Positions 16,791 to 25,562 of a stretch of 56,631 bases of DNA are shown here, piece by piece (the first letter of the stretch is position 1; each line of letters starts with the position of its first letter). The position numbers and the translations under genes are program-made. Under the pieces are notes generated by a model. That model searched no databases. It was given only the letters and a program-made list of their open reading frames with translations, and was not told the DNA's origin. This DNA is from Gemmatimonadaceae bacterium (lineage in GTDB: Bacteria > Gemmatimonadota > Gemmatimonadetes > Gemmatimonadales > Gemmatimonadaceae), in the NCBI GenBank assembly GCA_020853635.1, contig JADYYN010000091.1:1-56631 (forward strand), given 5' to 3'.

Positions 16791-19241
16791 CTACATCCGC
16801 GGTTTCGGCGGCTTCACCCACTGGTCGAGCCAGGCCATCATCTCGAAGAGGGTATGCCCGACGCTTTCCCGCGCGGCGTACCCGTGCGACTCGGATGGGA
16901 GTTGCACGTAGCGGGCGGTGCCGCCGTTGCCCTTGAGCGCGGCGTACATGCGCTCTGACTGGATGGGATACGTGCCCGTGTTGTTGTCGGCCATGCCATG
17001 CACGAGCAGGATCGGCGACTTGATCTTGTCGGCGTAGGTGAACGGCGACATGCGCTCATACAGGTCCTGCGCCTGCCAGTACGAGCGTTCCTCGCCTTGG
17101 AAGCCGAACGGTGTGAGCGTACGGTTGTACGCACCCGAGCGCGCGATGCCGGCGCGGAAGAGCTTGGTGTGCGCGAGCAGGTTGGCGGTCATGAAGGCGC
17201 CATACGAGTGGCCGCCCACGCCGATGCGGTCCCGATCCGCTACGCCCATCGAGACGATGTGATCGATCGCTGCCTCCGCGCTCGCGACCAACTGCTCGAC
17301 GTACGTGTCGTTCGGTTCCTTGCCGTCGAACCCGATGATCGGCATGGACGGATCGTCCATCACGCCATAGCCCTGAAGCAGCGCGAAGAGATGTGATGAA
17401 CCGCCGGGCCGCGTGAAGCGATACGGCGAGCCGCTCACCTGCGACGCCGCGTCGGCGGAGCCGAACTCCGTCGGGTAGGCCCAGAGCAGGAACGGCAGGG
17501 CGCCGTCGCGCGCCTTGTCGTAGCCGGGCGGCAGGTACACGGTCGCGTGCAGCGTCACGCCGTCCTTGCGCTTGTATTGCACGACTTCGCGCTTCACGCC
17601 GGCGAACTGCGGTGCGGGATCCTTGAAGTCGGTGATCTGCCGCGGCGCGATACGGCGCAGCACGTCGCGCTGGAAGTAGTTCGGTGGCTCACTGACCGAC
17701 TCGCGGCGCGTGAGCAAGCGCTCGCCCTTGGCATCGAGCATCTCGACGACCGTCTCGTAGTACGGCGCGGTCGACTGGAACAGGCGGGACTTCGCACCCG
17801 TAGCGAGCGTGATCCGATCGAGGAACGGACGATCGCCCTCTGGGCTGGCGCCGTTGCCACGGAGGAACGCCGACTTGCCGTCGGCCGTGAGCGCCAACAC
17901 CTGACGCCCACGCAGATCCCGCCGCGTCACGAACGCGCCCGGGTCGCTGTAGCGGTCCTCGGTGGAGCGCTCCCACAGGAGACGCGGCGCGGTCTTTCCG
18001 CTCGGGTCGATCGCCCAAGTGCGCGTCTTCCGCTGCCGGGACTGCGACTCGGTCGCGATGGCGAACGTGCTCGTCCCCCAGGTGATGCCACGTGCACGCC
18101 ATTCCGTCTCGAGCAAGGTGGCCGGGTCGCCGACGAACGGCGCGGCGATGGTGAGCACTCGATCGCGCTTGGGTACCTGCTTCGTCGGGTCGCCGCCGTC
18201 GAGGGCTTCGAGCCACACGAGGGTGGCCGGTGCATCGCTGCGCCACGAGGGATTGCGTGGGCCGGACTGCGCACCGTCGCCGCCCCACGAGACGCGTTCG
18301 ATCAGCGGTCGCGTCGCCAGCGTGCGTGCCACGCGACCATCGAGTCCCCAGACCTCGATCTTGGTGGGGAAGAAGTTGAGCGGGACCGAGTACGAGAACG
18401 GCTTGGAGAGCGAGGTCACGAGCAACCAACGACCGTCCGGACTCACCGTCGCGCCGCTGATGATCGCCGGCGCGCCGACGGGGGTGACGCTGCCGTCGAT
18501 GGTGATGCGCGCGAGCTGGCTCGTCGCATAGTGCGTGAAGATCGCTTCGTCGTGCGGGCTCTTGAGCAGGTCCTGATACGTCGCCGCGCGATCGGCCGAG
18601 CCGGTGAGGGCTTCCTGCACGATCGGGCCACCCGGCGTCGCGGGCGCGACCGGTTCCGGTCCCCGCGTGTCCGGGATCAACGAACACACCAGCGCATCGT
18701 CCGTGGTCCAGTCGCAGGGCGCACCGAGCACCGCGTTGAGTCGCCGCGCCGAGATCTGCTTGGCGCTCTTGCTCGCGAGATCCCCCACCCAGAGCGTGAG
18801 CGCGTCATCCGTGCTCACGACGAACGCGAAACGCAGGCCCGTGGGGGACCACGTGAGGTTCGCGATGCCACCACCGGTCGGCAACGTCATCGCGATCGGT
18901 GTGCTCGGTCCGCCGGCGACCGGCATCACCGAGAGTCCGCGCGCCGGGTTCTGACGCGAGGGCCCGCTGGTGCGCGGATCGAGGCGGATGCCCGCCACGC
19001 GATACTCCGGCGCGGCGATCTCCGAGATGGGCGGCAGCCCCGGTCGCTCCAGCAGGAGCATCATCGTCCGGTCCGGGCTCAGCGACACGGTCGGCGTCGC
19101 CGGTGCGTCGAGGATCTGCTGGATCGTCGCCGGCGGCTGGCGGTACGCGGTCTGTGCGCGCAGCGGCAGCGCGGCGAGGACGAACAACGGCAGCGAACCG
19201 GTTGCCGCAGCGAGGCGGCGCTTCATCGTGTGCCAATCCAT
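16791..19241 (-). CDS. S9 family prolyl-oligopeptidase-like peptidase
   Basis: An 816-residue exported serine peptidase. The ATG at 19241 (MDWHTMKRRLAAATG) is chosen because GGGAG stands 7 bases upstream; the inner ATG at 19226 has no ribosome site. The signal peptide ends ALPLRAQ. The N-terminal two-thirds is a beta-propeller (YTEN-like repeats such as VSLSPDRTMMLLLERP and GATVSPDGRWLLVTS). The C-terminal alpha/beta hydrolase shows GVGGHSYGAFMT (Ser about 677), LLVHGMADNN (Asp about 750) and PSESHGYA (His about 784). It probably degrades oligopeptides. It lies 13 bases upstream of the receptor gene in the same direction and is likely co-transcribed with it. Confidence 0.92.
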   Translation of the reverse strand: MDWHTMKRRLAAATGSLPLFVLAALPLRAQTAYRQPPATIQQILDAPATPTVSLSPDRTMMLLLERPGLPPISEIAAPEYRVAGIRLDPRTSGPSRQNPARGLSVMPVAGGPSTPIAMTLPTGGGIANLTWSPTGLRFAFVVSTDDALTLWVGDLASKSAKQISARRLNAVLGAPCDWTTDDALVCSLIPDTRGPEPVAPATPGGPIVQEALTGSADRAATYQDLLKSPHDEAIFTHYATSQLARITIDGSVTPVGAPAIISGATVSPDGRWLLVTSLSKPFSYSVPLNFFPTKIEVWGLDGRVARTLATRPLIERVSWGGDGAQSGPRNPSWRSDAPATLVWLEALDGGDPTKQVPKRDRVLTIAAPFVGDPATLLETEWRARGITWGTSTFAIATESQSRQRKTRTWAIDPSGKTAPRLLWERSTEDRYSDPGAFVTRRDLRGRQVLALTADGKSAFLRGNGASPEGDRPFLDRITLATGAKSRLFQSTAPYYETVVEMLDAKGERLLTRRESVSEPPNYFQRDVLRRIAPRQITDFKDPAPQFAGVKREVVQYKRKDGVTLHATVYLPPGYDKARDGALPFLLWAYPTEFGSADAASQVSGSPYRFTRPGGSSHLFALLQGYGVMDDPSMPIIGFDGKEPNDTYVEQLVASAEAAIDHIVSMGVADRDRIGVGGHSYGAFMTANLLAHTKLFRAGIARSGAYNRTLTPFGFQGEERSYWQAQDLYERMSPFTYADKIKSPILLVHGMADNNTGTYPIQSERMYAALKGNGGTARYVQLPSESHGYAARESVGHTLFEMMAWLDQWVKPPKPRM

Positions 19242-19270
19242 CGAACAAGCTCCCTGTGTATGGAAGTCCA

Positions 19271-19322
19271 CCTGCGAACACCTTCGGCATCGACCGGCCG
19301 GATCACCGGCCGGATCACCGAT
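19271..19322. repeat. short tandem repeat ACCGGCCGGATC
   Basis: Two perfect 12-base copies plus a partial third lie between the S9 peptidase gene and the 3' end of the fused spermidine-synthase-like gene. The unit is itself palindromic in part (CCGGCCGG). No function is evident. Confidence 0.5.
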
Positions 19323-22300
19323 CGAGCGCGTCCTCCGCTCTCGAAACGTACGCATCCAGCAGCCGCATGCGCAGGTCATCGTCGGCCAGATCGGTCGCGC
19401 TCGCCATGCGCGCCAGCAAGGCCCGCGCCCCGGCGATATCGAGCACCTTGAGCCGCGCGACGATCGCCGACTCGTAGAAGATCTGCGACGGGATCCAGTT
19501 GCGTCCCCGTGCGCGCGCGTCGATCTGGATCTCCACTTCACGCGCGGCGGTGACCCAGTCGTACGTCGTCACCGCCTGCAACATCCGCGCGGCGGAGATC
19601 CCGTCGAGCGGCGCGCGCTGCTCGCGCATGTACGTGATGGCGGTGTTGTACCACGCGGTGTCGACTACACCCATCGACCCGTGGTGCCAGTCGTCCTCGC
19701 TGGCCACCAATTCGGTGAACCATGTGAACCAGTCTGCCGGAGAACGGCCCGAGTTCATCCACATGCGCAGTCGTTCGTCACGGATGCGCGCGCGTTGGAA
19801 CTCACGGTTCGCGGCCGTGGTGTCGTCGGCCGGGAGCCACATGCGTGCGCGCAACCGCGCCGCGAGCGCCTGCGCCTGCATGCGCGGCAGATCGAGCGAT
19901 GGGCGATGGGTCGTCCCCATCGCGACGCGGCGCTCCCCCAAGGCTGCGGCGAGGTCCCAGCGCGCCGTCGTCATGCCGAGGAACCCATGCGCCGAGTGTC
20001 GGAGGAACCGCGCCCGCTCGGCGCCGAGATCGAGGGTGGGGTGGAAGTCGGAGTTGACCGCGGTGGCTGAGTCCAGCAATGGTGCCAGTTCGCTGCGTGT
20101 CGCCAGCAGTGCGCCGTCGAGTGTGGTCGCCGTGAGTGGACGGAAGCGCGCGAGATCGAGCGCGATGTCCTCGAACTGCAACACCGACCAGTCCGGCGTC
20201 GGGAGTGTCGCACGGTTGGAGGCGACGACGAGGATGTCGACGTCGTTCGTCAGGTAGATCGCATACGACGGGAAATGCCGATGGAGCGCGGCCAGCACGC
20301 TCAACACGAGGTCGTCCTCGATCTCGTAGAGATGCAGCCACTGCCCGAACACGCCGTCCGGCGTGAGATACCCCGAGACGCGCGCGTAGAACTCGTCGGT
20401 GAAGAGTCCCGAGACGCCGCTCACCCAGGGGTTCGAGGGTTCGGAGAGGATGAGGTCGTACTTCCGGTTGCTCGCCGCGAAGAACGACTTGGCGTCGTCG
20501 TGCACGAAGCGCGACCGGGGATCATCGTACGCGCGCGAGTTCACCGGCTTGAACAGTTTCGACGCCTCGATCATCTGCGGCTCGATGTCGATCGTCACCA
20601 CGTCCTCCACCTGCTCACTCCCCAGCAGGATATGCGACGAGATGCCCGACCCGTGTCCGATCACTGCGACCTGCTTCGCACCCGGCACATGGGCGAGTGT
20701 GATGAGCGGCAGGAGGACCTGCGTCGATTCGTCGCCGCCGAGGGCTTGTCGCGCCGAGTCCGGCGGGGCATCGTCGAACCAGTATCGCGAGAGGGACGCA
20801 TCCGGCTTGCCGTTGGTCGCCAGCGAGTAGCCGCTGTCACTGCCGAACCGCACACTCACACTCGCCGTGCGGCCGTCCTCGTAGAACACCACCTCGCGCG
20901 CACCCCGCTCCGGCACCGTGCCGTAACGGAACACGCCGCTCGAGAGGATGCCCGGATCGAACCCCGGCGCGATGAGGGCGATCGCGACGACCGCCGCACC
21001 CAACGCCGCCGCCACCGGTGTGCTGGAGCGATGCACCGCCGCCCGCCGGCCGCGGAACGCGAACAGCCACACGCCGAGCGCGATGTCGATCGCACCACCG
21101 AGGATCAACATGCCGCGCAGGCCGATGAGCGGCATCAGCCACAACGCGGCGAGCGCCGCCCCGACGATCGACCCCAGCGTATTCCATGCGTACACCGCGC
21201 CGATCGCACGTTCGCCGTGCCCACCGCGCAACAGACTCCGCGTGATCAACGGCAGCGTGACGCCCGCGCAGAACGTCGGCGGGAGCATGACCCCGAGCGA
21301 GATCCCGTACCGCGCGAGGTTGTACACGCGGTAGCCGGTGTCGTTCTCGTCGAGCGCCTCGATCAGCGCGGCCATCCAATGGAACGACTGCGCATACACG
21401 AACAACGTCGCGATCGCGAGGGTGCCCATCACCAGCTGGACGATGCCGAGCAGCTTGATCGCGTCGGCGGTCGTGTCGGCGCGACGACGGATCCACAGCG
21501 CGCCCAACGCGAGCCCGAGGATGAAGGCCGAGAGCATGAGCTCGAACGCGTGCGTCGCGCTGCCCAGCACCAGCGCGAGCATGCGGATCCACGCGATCTC
21601 GTAGATGAAGCTCGCCACCGCGGTGCCGAACGCGACGGCGAGCAGCAGCCGCCACGCGTCCGGAGAGGCGAGTGCCGCCGCATCGTCGCGCGGGGCGTGC
21701 GCACCCCGCGTGCTCATCACCACATCATCGGCCGCCGCCGCAACGTCGTCCTCGCCGGGATCGGCCAGCCCATCGGTCGTGTCGCTGCGCATGCTGCGCA
21801 GCGTCGCATACGTGACAGCCGCGACCACGAGATTCGCCGCCGCGGCCACCGCCAGCGTCCCCGCGAGCCCGACCGCCGCGATCAGCCAGAAGCCAGCGAC
21901 GAGCACTCCGATCGCCGCCCCGAGCGAGTTCGCGAAGTAGAGCAACCCGAGCACACGCCCACTCGCCGCGTCCGGATCGCGCCCGCTCGCGGGCAGCATC
22001 CGTAGCAGCCCCGCGCTCATCAACGGGAACGTCGCGCCCAACAACACCGACTGCGGCAGGATCAACAGCGCGGCGATCAGCCACTTCACCACCCCCAGCG
22101 CCGGCCCGCCCGCGAGCGCCGGGAAGATCGAGTCGTACGCGAGCGCACTCACCGCGCCGAACACATCGTGGAACGCGAGCCCCAACAACCCCACCGCCGC
22201 CTCGATCAACGCGTACCACAGCAGCGGCTCGGCGAGTCGATTGGAGCGACGGGCGATCATGGCCGCCCCCAGCGACATCCCGCCCAGGAAGATCACGAGC

Positions 22301-22422
22301 ACGATCACCTGGGCGTACGCGCTGTGGCCGACGAATAAGCCGAGGTAGCGGCTCCAGATGGACTCATAGATGAGTCCCGCCGCACCCGAGAGGACGAATA
22401 GCAATGAAAGAATCAGGGTCAC
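19315..22422 (-). CDS. fused multi-spanning membrane / spermidine-synthase-like protein
   Basis: A 1035-residue protein. The N-terminal half carries many membrane helices (from SLLFVLSGAAGLIYESIWSR, the usual opening of this family, to about residue 490). A spermidine-synthase-like Rossmann domain follows (about 560-790): VAVIGHGSGISSHILL as nucleotide-binding loop, VVTIDIEPQMIE, and DLILSEPSNPWVSGVSGLF. A helical extension of about 240 residues comes last (ARARGRNWIPSQIF, ARALLARMASA). GTG start at 22422. Polyamine synthase activity is not assured: the classical motifs are only partly kept and the substrate may be different. Divergent from the operon beginning at 22582. Confidence 0.85.
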   Translation of the reverse strand: MTLILSLLFVLSGAAGLIYESIWSRYLGLFVGHSAYAQVIVLVIFLGGMSLGAAMIARRSNRLAEPLLWYALIEAAVGLLGLAFHDVFGAVSALAYDSIFPALAGGPALGVVKWLIAALLILPQSVLLGATFPLMSAGLLRMLPASGRDPDAASGRVLGLLYFANSLGAAIGVLVAGFWLIAAVGLAGTLAVAAAANLVVAAVTYATLRSMRSDTTDGLADPGEDDVAAAADDVVMSTRGAHAPRDDAAALASPDAWRLLLAVAFGTAVASFIYEIAWIRMLALVLGSATHAFELMLSAFILGLALGALWIRRRADTTADAIKLLGIVQLVMGTLAIATLFVYAQSFHWMAALIEALDENDTGYRVYNLARYGISLGVMLPPTFCAGVTLPLITRSLLRGGHGERAIGAVYAWNTLGSIVGAALAALWLMPLIGLRGMLILGGAIDIALGVWLFAFRGRRAAVHRSSTPVAAALGAAVVAIALIAPGFDPGILSSGVFRYGTVPERGAREVVFYEDGRTASVSVRFGSDSGYSLATNGKPDASLSRYWFDDAPPDSARQALGGDESTQVLLPLITLAHVPGAKQVAVIGHGSGISSHILLGSEQVEDVVTIDIEPQMIEASKLFKPVNSRAYDDPRSRFVHDDAKSFFAASNRKYDLILSEPSNPWVSGVSGLFTDEFYARVSGYLTPDGVFGQWLHLYEIEDDLVLSVLAALHRHFPSYAIYLTNDVDILVVASNRATLPTPDWSVLQFEDIALDLARFRPLTATTLDGALLATRSELAPLLDSATAVNSDFHPTLDLGAERARFLRHSAHGFLGMTTARWDLAAALGERRVAMGTTHRPSLDLPRMQAQALAARLRARMWLPADDTTAANREFQRARIRDERLRMWMNSGRSPADWFTWFTELVASEDDWHHGSMGVVDTAWYNTAITYMREQRAPLDGISAARMLQAVTTYDWVTAAREVEIQIDARARGRNWIPSQIFYESAIVARLKVLDIAGARALLARMASATDLADDDLRMRLLDAYVSRAEDALDR

Positions 22423-22520
22423 GGCGCGAATCTACCAAGACAGGGCCTATCTCGTTGGCCCTCAGCGGGTTCCGTGATACTCGCCGTACCAAGCAAGACA
22501 AAGAAACTGTGCATTTAGAC

Positions 22521-22558
22521 AAGTACACTTGACATAGAGACAAGCGCCCTTTACTATT
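22521..22558 (+). promoter_or_regulatory. promoter TTGACA-N17-TACTAT with overlapping dyad
   Basis: The -35 box TTGACA (22530-22535) and -10 box TACTAT (22553-22558) are separated by exactly 17 bases, 23 bases before the ATG of the 22582 gene. An inverted repeat CAAGT-AC-ACTTG (22521-22532) overlaps the -35 box, and AGACAAG occurs twice around it. Overlap of a dyad with the -35 box is the expected placement of a repressor site, and the operon encodes an XRE-type regulator. Confidence 0.75.
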
Positions 22559-22581
22559 CACCCGTCACTTCAACCCTGCCT

Positions 22582-22992
22582 ATGACCGACGAACGAAAGT
22601 TCAGCCAAGCCGAAGTCGAGTCGTCCAAGCGCTACGGCCGTGAGTTCGGTAGCGCCATGGCGATCTACACGGTGCTCATGATGGGGGTGGCCTTCGCGAC
22701 CGACCGTGTGCCCCAACCGCTGCGGATCCCGCTGGCGCTCGTACCCGTGATCCCGCTGTGGTTCGCGCTCCACGCCGCACTCCGCTTCTTCCGCCGTGCG
22801 GACGAGTTCGCACGCAAGGTCATGCTCGAAGCGGTGAGTTTCGGATTCATCGCCGGCGTGATGATCGCGATGACATACGGACTCGTCGAAGCCATTGCCG
22901 GGTTGCCGCGCCTCTCGTGGGTCTGGGTGGCGCCGCTCTTCCTCTTCCTCTGGGGACTCGGCAGCTACCTCGCGCACCGGCGGTACAAGTGA
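22582..22992 (+). CDS. small four-helix membrane protein
   Basis: A 136-residue integral membrane protein with about four helices (AMAIYTVLMMGVAFATD, IPLALVPVIPLWFALHAAL, FIAGVMIAMTYGLVEAI, APLFLFLWGLGSYL). I do not recognise a named family with certainty; similar small proteins are often encoded next to a compact XRE regulator, as here. Its stop overlaps the next gene's GTG by 4 bases. It may be the target or sensor of that regulator. Confidence 0.75.
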   Translation: MTDERKFSQAEVESSKRYGREFGSAMAIYTVLMMGVAFATDRVPQPLRIPLALVPVIPLWFALHAALRFFRRADEFARKVMLEAVSFGFIAGVMIAMTYGLVEAIAGLPRLSWVWVAPLFLFLWGLGSYLAHRRYK

Positions 22993-23183
22993 GGAACACG
23001 TTGCGCGTGCTGCGCGCCGAGCGCGATTGGTCGCAAGCCGATCTCGCGGATCGTCTCGGCGTGTCGCGTCAGACGGTGAATGCGCTCGAAACGGGGAAGT
23101 ACGACCCGTCGCTTCCACTCGCGTTCAAGTTGTCGCGCCTCTTCGCGCGACCGATCGAAGAGATCTTCCAACCCGAGGAGTAA
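22989..23183 (+). CDS. compact XRE-type helix-turn-helix regulator
   Basis: A 64-residue DNA-binding protein consisting almost entirely of one Cro/C1-type HTH domain: RVLRAERDWSQADLADRLG, VSRQTVNALETGKYDPSL, LAFKLSRLFARPIEEIF. The GTG start at 22989 overlaps the upstream stop codon (GTGA), giving translational coupling. Proteins of this size usually act as autorepressors. The dyad at 22521-22532 is a candidate site. Confidence 0.88.
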   Translation: MRNTLRVLRAERDWSQADLADRLGVSRQTVNALETGKYDPSLPLAFKLSRLFARPIEEIFQPEE

Positions 23184-23186
23184 CCC

Positions 23187-24446
23187 ATGTTCTGCTCACT
23201 CTGTGCCGGCGCGTCCACGCGCCGGGGGCTCGTTGGCGCCTTCGTGGCGGTGTTCACCTCGATCATCTCGGCCGATGCGCCGCGCGAGCGACACGAACCA
23301 CGTGCGCCCTCCGAGACGCGCGTCGTGGCAGCGCCGCAGCGGATCGCGCTGCGTGCGACGCTGGGTGCCGGTTTCACCACCGATGCCGAACTCACACTGC
23401 CGTCGTCGCGGTCGGGCCGCGTGCCCGCGGTGCTCCTCGTGCACGGTGCGACGCCCGCCGACATGGACTTCACCGTCCCGCGCAGCGGCGCCGACACCAC
23501 GCGGCTCTTCCGCGAGATCGCCGACTCGCTCGCCGCGCGCGGCATCGCGTCGCTACGCTACCACAAGCGGTGGGTGAGCGGCGCGGGGAAGGTCGACATC
23601 GCGAAGTTCTACGCGACCGACCTCCAGATGCTCCTCGCCGATGCGCGGACCATGCTCGACTCGCTGCGGGCGCGCCCGGAGATCGACCCCACCCGCGTCG
23701 TCGTGTGGGGCTGGAGCGAGGGCAGCGCGATCGTCGCGCAACTCGCGGCGCACGACACCACACTCGCCGGCGTCATCGCGCACGGCCCGGTGGTGCGCCC
23801 GTTCAGCGAGACGCTGCGCGGTCAGTTCGCCCGCGTCGGAGTGCCGTATCTGCTGCGCTTCGCCGCGAGTGACTCCACGATGGACCTCGACGCGATCACC
23901 CGCGCCGAACGCGGTGACGGTGGCATGCTCGTGCGCTCGCACGCCTCCATGCTGCTTGACCCGTTCGCCATGCAGAAGGGTGAACGCAAACTCAACGCGT
24001 TCGTCGATCGCGATTCGAGCGGCCGCATCCATGTCGTCCACGAAGCGCAGCACATGGTCGAGATGACGTTCCAGGGACCCATGCTCGGCATGTACGCCGA
24101 CGGGCGCGCGCTGCCGGGGTGGCGCATCATGGCGGACTCCGTGCGCATCCCCATCCTCGTGCTGCACGGCGAGGCCGACGCGAACATCAGCGTGGCCGAC
24201 GCGCGCGAACTGGCGACGCTGCTCTGCGACCGGCGCGATGCGACGGTGCACATCTATCCGCGCCTCGGGCATTCCCTCGGTGAAGCCGTCGACGCCGAGC
24301 ACGACGACTTCCGACCCATCGACAGCGCACCGCTCCGCGATGCCGCGCAGTGGATCAGCGCGCAGCGCTCGGCGGCGGATCGATCGGCACGCCCTCCGGC
24401 CGCTCGCCGAGGAACGCCAGCGTCAGGATGCGCTGCCGCTCGATGA
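23187..24446 (+). CDS. exported alpha/beta hydrolase
   Basis: A 419-residue hydrolase with an N-terminal signal or anchor (RGLVGAFVAVFTSIISADA). VPAVLLVHGATPADMDF holds the oxyanion loop; the nucleophile elbow is VVVWGWSEGSAIV; the acid is in LVLHGEADANISV and the His in YPRLGHSLGE. GAGGAG in the 3' end of the XRE gene serves as its ribosome site, so it is the third gene of that operon. Its last 92 bases overlap the 3' end of the convergent gene, and the final residues (after about 390; Ser/Arg/Pro-rich) are not part of the fold. The substrate, ester or peptide, is unknown. Confidence 0.85.
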   Translation: MFCSLCAGASTRRGLVGAFVAVFTSIISADAPRERHEPRAPSETRVVAAPQRIALRATLGAGFTTDAELTLPSSRSGRVPAVLLVHGATPADMDFTVPRSGADTTRLFREIADSLAARGIASLRYHKRWVSGAGKVDIAKFYATDLQMLLADARTMLDSLRARPEIDPTRVVVWGWSEGSAIVAQLAAHDTTLAGVIAHGPVVRPFSETLRGQFARVGVPYLLRFAASDSTMDLDAITRAERGDGGMLVRSHASMLLDPFAMQKGERKLNAFVDRDSSGRIHVVHEAQHMVEMTFQGPMLGMYADGRALPGWRIMADSVRIPILVLHGEADANISVADARELATLLCDRRDATVHIYPRLGHSLGEAVDAEHDDFRPIDSAPLRDAAQWISAQRSAADRSARPPAARRGTPASGCAAAR

Positions 24447-25509
24447 ACGTGCGCGTGCGACGTTCGGGCTTCTCGTACTGTACGAGGTTCTCCGCGGTCA
24501 TGAGTTGCATCACAGGGACGAAGGGCAGCAACTCTGCATACGTCACGCGGTTGATGGAGTGCAGCAGGCCGTCGAACTGCGGTGGGATCTTGGACAGCGC
24601 GAACGTCGCATAACGCAGCTGGAAGTCCGTGGGATCGAGCCACGCGACCACGTTCACATCCGAACTCTTGAGCCGTTCCGCCGCGATGATGTCGATCCGC
24701 AGCAGGCGTTGCCCTTCCTTCTCCTCCAACCCGGCGACGTGGAAGCAGTGGTTGTCGATGAAGACCTGCTCCGTCAGATCACTGAGTGACGGGATGCGCA
24801 TCACCCACTCCGAGGCATTGCGCGCCTCGCGACGGAGCAGCCGGACGTCCTCGCGCGCGATCAACGTGCCGGGTCGGTAGGTCCAGCTCGGCTGCCCCGT
24901 CACGACGATGGTGTCCGCCGACTCGATCTGCTCCGTGCCATCCAGTTCCCGCTGCCCCATCTCGCGCAGCGAGGCGTAGTTGAACGGGTACGTCTTCGTG
25001 AGCAGCCGGTACCGCTCGGCGTTCTGTCGGATCTGCTCGACCACGGTGCGCACACGTGCGTCGCCGCCGCGGCGCGGGATGCCGGGGCGTTTGCACGGCG
25101 GCCATGCCACGACGGTCACGGCTTCGAGCTTGACCTCCACGCGTGCGAGGGCGACCACCACGCTCTGCGACGCGGCATCGGTCACCGTGACGGTGGTGTC
25201 CTTGGGCGTGAAGCCGAGTCGCTTCACACGGAGCGTCACCCGGCCCGGCGCAGGAACGGGGATCGCGACGACGCCACTCGCGTTGGTGAAGCGTTCGATC
25301 CCCAGTGCCGCGACCGCCACCACCGCGTAGGCCAACGGGACGGTTTCCGGCGTGGCGACCACGCGCACCGTGAGTTGGCGCGGGCGCGTGCTGTCGCTCT
25401 GCGCGTTGGCCGGAGTCGCCCCGCCGAGGAGACAGGCGACCAGCACGACGGACGGTCGCGTGAGTAGCTGAACGACCAGCGAACTGGCGGTGCGGCGGCG
25501 ATGTCGCAT
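24355..25509 (-). CDS. carboxypeptidase-regulatory-like domain protein, secreted
   Basis: A 384-residue exported protein. The ATG at 25509 (MRHRRRTASSLVVQLLTRP) gives a signal peptide ending ATPANAQ. A beta-sandwich domain follows (about 35-125: LTVRVVATPETVPLAYAVV, GVVAIPVPAPGRVTLRVKRL), the type found at the start of TonB-dependent receptors, but no barrel follows. The remaining about 250 residues (with DNHCFHVAGLEEKEGQRLLR and WLDPTDFQLRYATFALS) resemble uncharacterised Gemmatimonadota proteins. Its 3' end overlaps the convergent hydrolase gene. Function is unknown. Confidence 0.8.
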   Translation of the reverse strand: MRHRRRTASSLVVQLLTRPSVVLVACLLGGATPANAQSDSTRPRQLTVRVVATPETVPLAYAVVAVAALGIERFTNASGVVAIPVPAPGRVTLRVKRLGFTPKDTTVTVTDAASQSVVVALARVEVKLEAVTVVAWPPCKRPGIPRRGGDARVRTVVEQIRQNAERYRLLTKTYPFNYASLREMGQRELDGTEQIESADTIVVTGQPSWTYRPGTLIAREDVRLLRREARNASEWVMRIPSLSDLTEQVFIDNHCFHVAGLEEKEGQRLLRIDIIAAERLKSSDVNVVAWLDPTDFQLRYATFALSKIPPQFDGLLHSINRVTYAELLPFVPVMQLMTAENLVQYEKPERRTRTFIERQRILTLAFLGERPEGVPIDPPPSAAR

Positions 25510-25562
25510 CTTGGTGGACTCAGTGGAGGCGGACGGACGACGAGCGGTCATCAGGAGCGACG

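Noticed and set aside
17547-19451. 634-codon frame on the plus strand
   Set aside because: Antisense of the S9 peptidase; very rich in Arg, Asp and His, no domain.
20275-22005. 576-codon frame on the plus strand
   Set aside because: Antisense of the fused spermidine-synthase-like gene; low-complexity basic translation.
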